Below, in pieces: positions 7,695 to 12,995 of a DNA stretch of 12,995 nucleotides. The DNA comes from Oscillospiraceae bacterium (lineage in GTDB: Bacteria; Bacillota; Clostridia; Oscillospirales; Oscillospiraceae). Both the position numbers and the translations under genes were made by a program. Location: the NCBI GenBank assembly GCA_020025715.1, contig JAHHRQ010000054.1:1-12995 (forward strand). Reading direction: 5' to 3'. The stretch's first letter is position 1. Each line of letters starts with the position of its first letter. The notes under the pieces were generated by a model. That model had not been told where the DNA came from and did no database searches. It was given only the letters and a program-made list of their open reading frames with translations.

Positions 7695-8815
7695 TTCTTT
7701 CATGCAGCACCGGCGGCGGACATAATGCAGCCGCAAAGGCCTTAAAGACAGAGCTTGAAAGCAGGGGACATCATGTGGTAATGATGGACCCTTATGAACT
7801 GGTGAGCAAGAAGCTTGCAAAAGAGATAGGCAGTACCTATGTAAAAATGGTGCAGTTTTCTCCCAGAATGTTCGGCTTTATCTATACACTGGGAAATCTT
7901 TTCCGTCTGATGCCGGTAAATTCTCCGGTGTATTACGCCAATATCGCAGTTGCCAAAAAGCTGGGTGAGTATTTAAAGGAAAACCCCACAGATATTATAA
8001 TTTCCACCCACCTTTACCCGGCAGAGCTTATAACCTATCTTAAAAAGAATAAAAAGAAGCTGCCCCCCAGCATTTATGTTGCAACGGACTATGTGTGCAT
8101 CCCCTTTACCGAGGAGACAAACTGCGATTACTATGTAATCCCCGGTGTAGCCCAGGCCAGAAACTTCATGCACCGGGGCATACCGGAGGACAAGCTTGTA
8201 CCTCTGGGTATTCCCGTTTCCGAGGAATTTGAAAGCCACATGACCAAGGCGGAGGCCAGAGAGAAGCTGGGGCTGGAGCCTATGAGAAAATACCTGCTCC
8301 TTGCAGGCGGAAGCATAGGCGCGGGACATATAGATAAAACCATAGATAATATTCTCAAGTATTTTGATAAAAATCTTATCTATGCCCAGATGATAGTCAT
8401 TACCGGCAATAATGAAAAGCTCTACCGTAAGCTCCAGAAGAAATACGGCAGAAATATAATTCTCATAAAACATACCGACGAAATGGCAGCGTACATGCGG
8501 GCCTGCGATGTGTTTATTTCAAAGCCCGGCGGCCTTTCCTCCACCGAGGCGGCAGTTGCGGGAGTACCCTGTATACACATGGCGCCTATCCCCGGATGTG
8601 AGAGTCATAATGTGCGCTATTTCCAGAAAAAAGGTATGAGCATCAGGGTAAATAAGCAGGGCTGGACCATGCGGGCTGCCCTTAAAAAGCTGGATAAGCC
8701 CAAAGAAGTGGAAAAAATGCTGGAAAAGCAGAAGAGCGGAATTCCCTCAGACGCAAGAATAAAAATCTGCGACTTCGCGGAGTATCTGGTGGCAAAGAAC
8801 CGCAGCGTGAAATAA
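7682..8815 (+). CDS. MGDG synthase / UgtP-type diacylglycerol glycosyltransferase (GT28 family)
   Basis: 377 residues, close to the 380 or so of UgtP-type enzymes. These membrane-associated GT-B glycosyltransferases transfer glucose or galactose from a UDP-sugar to diacylglycerol, making glycolipids and in some species the lipoteichoic acid anchor. The N-terminal acceptor domain opens with the diagnostic S9-T-G11-G-G-H14-N-A-A-A. The C-terminal donor domain has GGSIGAGH (209-216) and the nucleotide-sugar signature K281-P-G-G-L-S-S-T-E289, followed by AAVAGVPCI. GAGGTG about 10 bp upstream serves as ribosome binding site inside the end of the PlsY-like gene. Sugar donor and number of sugars added cannot be told from sequence. 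A diacylglycerol or lysophospholipid product made nearby would be a sensible acceptor, but this is inference. Confidence 0.9.
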   Translation: MEALILSCSTGGGHNAAAKALKTELESRGHHVVMMDPYELVSKKLAKEIGSTYVKMVQFSPRMFGFIYTLGNLFRLMPVNSPVYYANIAVAKKLGEYLKENPTDIIISTHLYPAELITYLKKNKKKLPPSIYVATDYVCIPFTEETNCDYYVIPGVAQARNFMHRGIPEDKLVPLGIPVSEEFESHMTKAEAREKLGLEPMRKYLLLAGGSIGAGHIDKTIDNILKYFDKNLIYAQMIVITGNNEKLYRKLQKKYGRNIILIKHTDEMAAYMRACDVFISKPGGLSSTEAAVAGVPCIHMAPIPGCESHNVRYFQKKGMSIRVNKQGWTMRAALKKLDKPKEVEKMLEKQKSGIPSDARIKICDFAEYLVAKNRSVK

Positions 8816-8835
8816 AAACGCAGCATAAAAAAACT

Positions 8836-8874
8836 AAAAGCGGAGTGTATCATTTTGATACACTCCGCTTTTTT
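8836..8874 (+). terminator. Rho-independent terminator after the glycosyltransferase operon
   Basis: A 17-bp perfect stem (AAAAGCGGAGTGTATCA at 8836-8852, complement at 8856-8872) with a TTT loop ends in a run of T on the plus strand. The minus-strand reading also ends in a T-rich run, so it may work in both directions. Confidence 0.9.
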
Positions 8875-8894
8875 ACGTGCTGTTTTTAAACGAA

Positions 8895-8926
8895 AATAGG
8901 GTACAGCTATCAGACTGTACCCTATT
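8895..8926 (-). terminator. Hairpin, probable terminator for the small minus-strand gene
   Basis: A 12-bp perfect stem, AATAGGGTACAG (8895-8906) with its complement at 8915-8926, around an 8-nt loop. Read on the minus strand it is followed by TTTTCGTTTAAAAA, a moderate U-tract, so it can end transcripts coming from the gene at 9016-9237. On the plus strand it is followed by CCCCAAAAA, which is not terminator-like. Confidence 0.6.
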
Positions 8927-8941
8927 CCCCAAAAACATCCT

Positions 8942-8966
8942 GCGGGGCAAATACCCCGCTTTTTAT
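8942..8966 (+). terminator. Second plus-strand terminator-like hairpin
   Basis: GCGGGG (8942-8947) pairs with CCCCGC (8954-8959) around a 6-nt loop, followed by TTTTTATTAT on the plus strand. No plus-strand gene ends here apart from the operon already terminated at 8836-8874, so it could be a back-up terminator. A short GC stem (CCGCC 8980-8984 with GGCGG 8992-8996) lies just beyond. Confidence 0.5.
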
Positions 8967-9015
8967 TATCTTTCAGGAACCGCCCCGAAACGGCGGCAGA
9001 TAAAAGTTTTCTCTG

Positions 9016-9237
9016 TCAGTTGTAAAGAGCCTCAATGCGTCTTGCAATCTCCTCGGCGGTCTCCTTGGGAAGCAGCTTCTTATTAACGACTCTGTCGAAA
9101 ATTTCGCCGCAGTTTTTCTTGGTGAGCAGCTTTAAAACGGGCATTTTTACAAGCTTGGGCGCCAGCTCTTCCAGTACGGCGTAGGCCTTGGGATTGTCCA
9201 GAACTTCTTTTACGGTCAGATCCTTTAAAGTAATCAT
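9016..9237 (-). CDS. Small hypothetical protein, 73 residues
   Basis: The ORF starts at ATG 9237 behind AAAGGAGAG (minus strand, about 7 bp upstream) and stops at 9016. It has its own well-formed promoter (9290-9318) and a hairpin terminator downstream, so it is very likely real and transcribed alone. The protein is predicted cytoplasmic, basic and helical: MITLKDLTVKEVLDNPKAYA begins it, a KMPVLKLLTKKN stretch lies in the middle and a KETAEEIARRIEALYN helix ends it. The pattern of 'develop-a-helix, NPKAxAVLEE' resembles short helical modules seen alone or at the ends of larger Clostridia proteins, but I cannot name a family. No cysteine pair or nucleic-acid-binding motif is evident. Confidence 0.75.
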   Translation of the reverse strand: MITLKDLTVKEVLDNPKAYAVLEELAPKLVKMPVLKLLTKKNCGEIFDRVVNKKLLPKETAEEIARRIEALYN

Positions 9238-9289
9238 ATTGCTCTCCTTTGAAAATATTTTTGATGTGGTGTTTCCACCGATAGTCTAT

Positions 9290-9318
9290 ATTTTAACATT
9301 CAAAGGGAGCGCCGTCAA
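9290..9318 (-). promoter_or_regulatory. Sigma-A-type promoter of the 73-residue protein gene
   Basis: On the minus strand TTGACG (9313-9318), a 17-bp spacer and TAAAAT (9290-9295) preceded by TGT (extended -10). This is among the best promoter matches in the window. The start would be near 9283, leaving a leader of about 46 nt. That leader opens with a 4-bp stem closed by a GAAA loop (9268-9279). Confidence 0.75.
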
Positions 9319-9319
9319 T

Positions 9320-9358
9320 GAACAAAACCGCCGCTTTATCGGGAAAAGCGGCGGTTTT
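9320..9358 (-). terminator. Rho-independent terminator after the GT-C-like membrane protein gene
   Basis: A 14-bp stem, AAAACCGCCGCTTT (9324-9337) with its complement at 9345-9358, around a 7-nt loop. On the minus strand it ends in TTTTGTT, just past the stop of the gene at 9375-11111. It abuts the -35 box of the next minus-strand promoter at 9313-9318. Confidence 0.8.
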
Positions 9359-9374
9359 TCTGAATTCATAAATT

Positions 9375-11111
9375 TTATCTGTTTATAATAAGCTCATCAC
9401 CCTGCCAGTCGGGGAAGTTTTCGTGAAGCCACTGCTGTACAAGCTCATTTTCAGTGTCCTGCACCAGAATGTATTCTCTTTGGGGTATATCCTCCAGTGC
9501 TTCGGGAGAGGTGATGTGTAGGGAGGTAATTTCGCATGAATTAAACAAATACTTTCCCACATAGAAAAGATATGAGTTTTCGGGGCTTTCGGTAAATATG
9601 AGATAGGAGCTTTCTTCGGGAATATCGTATTCCTCCTTGGCATTTTGCAGCCACATTCTCTCGGTGGTATCGCCTGTAAGGGTGAAAATATGTGCAAACC
9701 CGCCGCAGCTCACATTCCAGAACACTATAAAGGCGGCAAGCACAATGGCGTAAACTCCTGCAAAGGCTTTCCTGCTTTCAATTTCCGACAGCAGATAGAG
9801 CATGAATATGCCGCAGAGATAGACAAGGGCTGTAAATACGGACATCTGGTAGCGCTCCGCTCCCGCAATGCCGCCGTAGGTGGGCATGGAGAAGATGTAC
9901 ATACCAAGAAGTCCAATCATATATAAAATGTATACTCCCGCCTCTATGGCAAGGAATTTAAAGTAATCCTTTTTGAGATTGCGGTTAAATATGAAAACTA
10001 CAATTCCCATAATTACAAGCATTGCCAGAAGCGCCCAGAATGTGGGGGAAATAAAGGAAAATTCAAAAAGGGAAGAGGCAAGGTTTGAAATGTCCTCGGC
10101 GGTTTTCTCTTTCAGCTGCCAGAGGTAGTTTTCCGGTGTCATTGCGTGCATTGAGCCTGCCGCATTTACGAAAACATAGTCACAGTGCTTTTTCCACAGC
10201 AGATACATGATAAAGGGGGATGCAAAGCACACGGCGGCAGAGCGGCGGTATTTTCTGCACTTAAAGAAGATTATCAGCAGCATTACGGCTGCAAGTGCAA
10301 CGTAAAATATGCCGGCGTTTTTAATGGTCCATGCGCCTGCAAGCATGGGAATAAGGCAGTAAATATATAAATCCGTCTTTTCCTCGCCCTTAAGAGCGGG
10401 GGTGAGGCAGTGGGTATAGGCAAAAAACAGTGTGCACATACCGAATAGGGGCAGCAGGGTGTCAACTGACAGATCGTTCATCACAACTCCGGAAACAAAA
10501 AGATAATTGCTGAGAAGTATGATGAGTATGCAGCTTAAAGCCCGGTGCTTTTTAACAAGGGAGAACAGGGGCATCAGGCAGAAAATCTGGAGGCTTGCCT
10601 GTGCCAGCATGTATATCCATTCCTGATTTCCCACAATCCTTGCAAAGTAATAAATGTAGGATGAAGCGCCCAGCGGGTATGCGGCGTACTCAATAACGGG
10701 AGTGTGGAAACTGGGGAAGCTGTCTGTCATAAGCATCTGCTTTATAACAAGGCCCCAGTGGGAAAAGTTATCGTAGTTATTTAAAACAGCGCCGTTGAGA
10801 ATGAAGGCGCATAAAATCACGCCTGCAAAACAGAAAATGTATTCCGGCAATGCAAAAATGCCAAGTGCTGCTCTACCCTCGCGGCGGAGCGAGAGGAAAA
10901 AGAGAACAAGTCCGGAAATGAAGATGACAGCGGCGGCAATGGACAGAATGTTGAAAATTCCGGCGAAGAACAGAACGAATATCTGACATGCCGCAGTGAA
11001 AACAGGTATAAAGGCAGAGCGGATGCCGGTTTTCCTGTATGCAAAGCTCCAGAAACCTGCATTTGAGATAAATAAAAGCAGCAGCCTTAAAGCAAGTAAA
11101 ATATAGTCCAT
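9375..11111 (-). CDS. Large polytopic membrane protein, GT-C glycosyltransferase-like
   Basis: 578 residues; start at 11111 behind GGAGGT 7 bp upstream. About eleven or more hydrophobic segments fill residues 3 to about 477, and a soluble C-terminal tail of about 100 residues follows (Glu-rich, ending WQGDELIINR), probably extracytoplasmic. The first long loop carries N111-N-Y-D114-N-F-S-H118-W119-G, with an aspartate at the place where GT-C enzymes have their catalytic acid. M-N212-D213-L-S-V-D217 forms a second acidic cluster, and E419-R420-Y421 follows later. GT-C enzymes transfer sugars from polyprenyl-phosphate donors on the outer face of the membrane, so a role in wall or surface glycan decoration is plausible. 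I cannot assign a named family or substrate. It stands alone between its own promoter and terminator. Confidence 0.65.
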   Translation of the reverse strand: MDYILLALRLLLLFISNAGFWSFAYRKTGIRSAFIPVFTAACQIFVLFFAGIFNILSIAAAVIFISGLVLFFLSLRREGRAALGIFALPEYIFCFAGVILCAFILNGAVLNNYDNFSHWGLVIKQMLMTDSFPSFHTPVIEYAAYPLGASSYIYYFARIVGNQEWIYMLAQASLQIFCLMPLFSLVKKHRALSCILIILLSNYLFVSGVVMNDLSVDTLLPLFGMCTLFFAYTHCLTPALKGEEKTDLYIYCLIPMLAGAWTIKNAGIFYVALAAVMLLIIFFKCRKYRRSAAVCFASPFIMYLLWKKHCDYVFVNAAGSMHAMTPENYLWQLKEKTAEDISNLASSLFEFSFISPTFWALLAMLVIMGIVVFIFNRNLKKDYFKFLAIEAGVYILYMIGLLGMYIFSMPTYGGIAGAERYQMSVFTALVYLCGIFMLYLLSEIESRKAFAGVYAIVLAAFIVFWNVSCGGFAHIFTLTGDTTERMWLQNAKEEYDIPEESSYLIFTESPENSYLFYVGKYLFNSCEITSLHITSPEALEDIPQREYILVQDTENELVQQWLHENFPDWQGDELIINR

Positions 11112-11155
11112 TAAAATACCTCCGCCTGAAAAGTGCTGATAAAATAGCGTTTAAT

Positions 11156-11184
11156 ATAATAACATAAAAAAGGGCAAAAAACAA
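11156..11184 (-). promoter_or_regulatory. Promoter of the GT-C-like membrane protein gene, overlapping a terminator tail
   Basis: On the minus strand TTGTTT (11179-11184), a 17-bp spacer and TATTAT (11156-11161) preceded by TGT (extended -10). The -35 box lies inside the T-run of the upstream gene's terminator. Leader length to ATG 11111 is about 38 nt. Confidence 0.6.
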
Positions 11185-11223
11185 TAACAGCACCTGCCGG
11201 AAATTCTGCTCCGACAGGTGCTG
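11174..11223 (-). terminator. Rho-independent terminator after the COG2509-type oxidoreductase gene
   Basis: CAGCACCTG pairs with CAGGTGCTG and the stem extends through a wobble pair and CGG/CCG to 13 bp, around a 10-nt loop (11188-11223). It is followed on the minus strand by TTATTGTTTTTT. It lies 6 bp past the TAA stop at 11230. Confidence 0.85.
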
Positions 11224-11229
11224 AGTAAT

Positions 11230-12807
11230 TTATAATGAATTTATAAGAGCTTCTGCGCAGCGCATACCGTCCAGAGCCGCAGAGGCGATGCCTCCCGCAT
11301 AGCCCGCACCTTCGCCGCAGGGGTAAAGGCCGGAAATGTCGGAGCAAAGCTCCTTTCCTCTCAGTATGCGGACGGGAGAGGAGGAGCGGGTTTCGGGGCC
11401 GGTGAGCACAGCTTCGGGATTTGCAAAGCCGCTGAGCTTCTTATCAAGCTCGGGAATAGCCTTTTCCAGAACGGAGCTGATTTTTTCCGGCAGAATTTCG
11501 TGCAGCTCGCACCAGTGAACACCGGGCAGATAGCTGGGGGTTACTGATTTTGCACCCTCGCTTTTCCTGTGCGCGAGGAAATCGCCTACAAGCTGAGCGG
11601 GAGCTTTATAGCAGCCGCTTAAAGAGTAAGCAGCTCTTTCCAGCTCTCTCTGCCAGTACATGCCTGCAAGAACACCTTCGCCGGGGAAATCCTCAGTGTG
11701 GAGAGTAACAAGCAGGGCAGAGTTGGCGTTTTCACCGGCTCGGCCGGAATAACTCATGCCGTTGGTGCATATGCCGCCCTCCTCGGAGGCTGCGGCAATA
11801 ACCTCGCCGCCGGGGCACATGCAGAAGGTGTAGGCGCTGCCAACCTCGGGCAGATGCACGTTGAGAGAGTAATCGGCAGGAGGGAGAGAGCCTCTTTCCC
11901 TGCCGTACTGGGAAAAGTCAATGTCTTTCTGCTTATGCTCTATACGGACTCCCATGGAAAATGCTTTCCGCTCCATGGGAACGCCCTGAGCGTTGAGCGC
12001 TTCAAAGGTGTCTCTGGCTGAGTGGCCTATGGCTAAAATGAGACGGTCACAGTCCAAAGTCTCCACACCCTCGGGAGTTTCAAGCTCAATACCCTTTAAA
12101 GCGCCGCCTTCGGTTATAAGGCGGGTGAATTTGGTATTAAAGCGAACCTCGCCGCCCAGAGAGATTACTTCTTTTCTTATATTCTGCACCACGTTTATTA
12201 AAATGTCGGTGCCGATATGGGGCTTTGCGTCATAAAGTATGTTTTCCGGTGCGCCGTGCTTTACGAACTCCTCAAGCATAAAGCTCATGCGCTTATCTTT
12301 TACGCCGGTGTTCAGCTTGCCGTCGGAAAATGTTCCGGCACCGCCCTCACCGAACTGAACGTTGCAGTCGGGATTAAGCTTGCCGCCGCTTTTAAAAGCG
12401 TCAACAGCGGCTTTCCGTTGTGCAGCCTCCATGCCCCGCTCAATGACAATGGGCTTTGCTCCTGCTCTTGCCAGAATGAGGGAGGCGAACATGCCGCCGG
12501 GGCCGAAGCCCACCACAACAGGACGCTTTTCCGGCGAAACTTCCGGAATTTCATATATAAATTCACTGTACTCCGATACATCGGGAGAGTTTATCTTTTT
12601 GATTACAGCCTGTTCATCAGTTCTAAGGCTGAAAGCCACGGAGCAGGTGTAGTGTATATCGTCCTTGTGCCGTGCATCCAGAGATTTTTTAATAAGCTTG
12701 AAGGAGCTTATCTGTTTATCGGAAATGCGGAGCTTCTTCGCTCCCCTTTTTTCCAGCGCGGAAAGTTTTTCCTCGGGATTAAGTCTGAGTTTTCTGACTA
12801 ATATCAT
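11230..12807 (-). CDS. FAD-dependent oxidoreductase, COG2509 type
   Basis: 525 residues, a normal length for this uncharacterised flavoprotein family. An N-terminal domain (about 1-90, MILVRKLRLNPEE...) comes before the FAD-binding Rossmann fold G100-F-G102-P-G104-G105, with E123 for the ribose. The family's strongest signature follows: F152-G-E-G-G-A-G158-T-F-S-D-G-K164-L. The C-terminal FAD-contact motif G493-L-Y-P-C-G498-E-G-A-G502-Y-A-G-G-I-A-S-A-A-L-D-G is intact. The start at 12807 is supported by GGGAGG (12816-12821) 8 bp upstream; an in-frame ATG at 12849 would lie deep in the neighbouring gene. Its ATG overlaps the stop of the upstream HI0933-family gene (ATGA), so the two are translationally coupled. 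The substrate is unknown for the family. Confidence 0.92.
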   Translation of the reverse strand: MILVRKLRLNPEEKLSALEKRGAKKLRISDKQISSFKLIKKSLDARHKDDIHYTCSVAFSLRTDEQAVIKKINSPDVSEYSEFIYEIPEVSPEKRPVVVGFGPGGMFASLILARAGAKPIVIERGMEAAQRKAAVDAFKSGGKLNPDCNVQFGEGGAGTFSDGKLNTGVKDKRMSFMLEEFVKHGAPENILYDAKPHIGTDILINVVQNIRKEVISLGGEVRFNTKFTRLITEGGALKGIELETPEGVETLDCDRLILAIGHSARDTFEALNAQGVPMERKAFSMGVRIEHKQKDIDFSQYGRERGSLPPADYSLNVHLPEVGSAYTFCMCPGGEVIAAASEEGGICTNGMSYSGRAGENANSALLVTLHTEDFPGEGVLAGMYWQRELERAAYSLSGCYKAPAQLVGDFLAHRKSEGAKSVTPSYLPGVHWCELHEILPEKISSVLEKAIPELDKKLSGFANPEAVLTGPETRSSSPVRILRGKELCSDISGLYPCGEGAGYAGGIASAALDGMRCAEALINSL

Positions 12808-12995
12808 TTTCCAAGCCTCCCTGCCAGTCTGCCGCTGGCCCATGCCCATTGCAGGTTAAAGCCGCCGCAGTCTCCGTCTATATCCAGCAGCTCTCCGCAC
12901 ACGAAAAGTCCGGGCATAAACCAGCTTTCCATAGTGTCGGGGTTAAAGCCTGTGGTCTTTATGCCTCCTGCCGTAACCTGAGCCTTATCAAAGCC
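12804..12995 (-). CDS. HI0933 (YhiN/BaiN-like) family NAD(P)/FAD-dependent oxidoreductase, C-terminal part (partial)
   Basis: Only the last 63 residues are in the window; the 5' part lies beyond base 12995. They match the conserved C-terminus of the HI0933 flavoprotein family: A-Q-V-T-A-G-G-I near the start, then T-M-E-S, P-G-L-F-V-C-G-E-L-L-D-I-D-G, and the FAD-contacting G-G-F-N-L-Q-W-A-W-A-S-G-R-L-A-G just before the stop. The TGA at 12804-12806 overlaps the ATG of the COG2509-type gene. Some members of the family reduce steroid intermediates in gut Clostridia or act on other substrates, but the activity here cannot be told from this fragment. Confidence 0.9.
   Translation of the reverse strand, partial: GFDKAQVTAGGIKTTGFNPDTMESWFMPGLFVCGELLDIDGDCGGFNLQWAWASGRLAGRLGK

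Noticed and set aside
8870..8900. Promoter for a small RNA covering 8900-8966
   Set aside because: No pair of -35/-10 boxes with acceptable spacing could be found on the plus strand.
12217..12801. Plus-strand ORF of 194 residues opposite the COG2509-type gene
   Set aside because: It is antisense to a well-conserved flavoprotein over its whole length and shows no recognisable motif.
1..12995. CRISPR array, tRNA/rRNA genes, insertion sequence, phage genes or defence system
   Set aside because: No regularly spaced direct repeats, transposase, integrase, tRNA-like fold or defence-related domain was seen; every sizeable ORF is accounted for by ordinary chromosomal genes or their shadows.

Overview
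The window looks like ordinary chromosomal DNA from a Clostridia-type Firmicute, plausibly a gut Oscillospiraceae or Ruminococcaceae relative. Support for this is the strong AGGAGG-type ribosome binding sites, the tight short operons, the Ktr-type potassium transporter, the diacylglycerol glucosyltransferase-type enzyme and the intermediate GC content. The taxonomic call is an inference. I see no mobile element, CRISPR array, tRNA or rRNA gene.

Layout. (1) 1-1378, plus strand: the tail of a sigma-70 family sigma factor overlaps a single-pass membrane protein, probably its regulator, with a large extracytoplasmic domain. A strong hairpin (1389-1417) separates it from the convergent operon that follows. 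(2) 1432-6238, minus strand, read right to left: trkA, trkH, ktrB, ktrA. These four potassium-uptake genes sit head to tail with gaps or overlaps of 10 bp or less, behind one clear promoter at 6290-6318. They encode a Trk-type pair (double-RCK TrkA plus TrkH) followed by a Ktr-type pair (KtrB plus single-RCK KtrA). (3) 6403-8815, plus strand, from a divergent promoter at 6345-6373: a DUF2461 protein, a divergent PlsY-like acyltransferase and an MGDG-synthase/UgtP-type glycosyltransferase, ending at a strong terminator (8836-8874). (4) 8875-9318: a cluster of hairpins, then a 73-residue unknown protein on the minus strand with its own promoter. (5) 9375-11111, minus strand: a large polytopic membrane protein resembling a GT-C glycosyltransferase, with its own promoter and terminator. 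(6) 11230-12995, minus strand: two FAD-dependent oxidoreductases coupled by an ATGA overlap, an HI0933-family protein (only its C-terminus is in the window) and a COG2509-type protein.

How the genes work together: region 2 encodes two complete potassium importers with their nucleotide-binding gating subunits from a single transcript. Region 3 suggests membrane lipid assembly (an acyltransferase-like protein and a glycolipid synthase). Region 5 may act on surface glycans. Region 6 is a flavoprotein pair of unknown substrate. The most noteworthy points are the combined Trk+Ktr operon, the PlsY-like protein with altered active-site motifs next to a glycolipid synthase, and the uncharacterised GT-C-like protein. 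I found no convincing evidence of a wholly new system.
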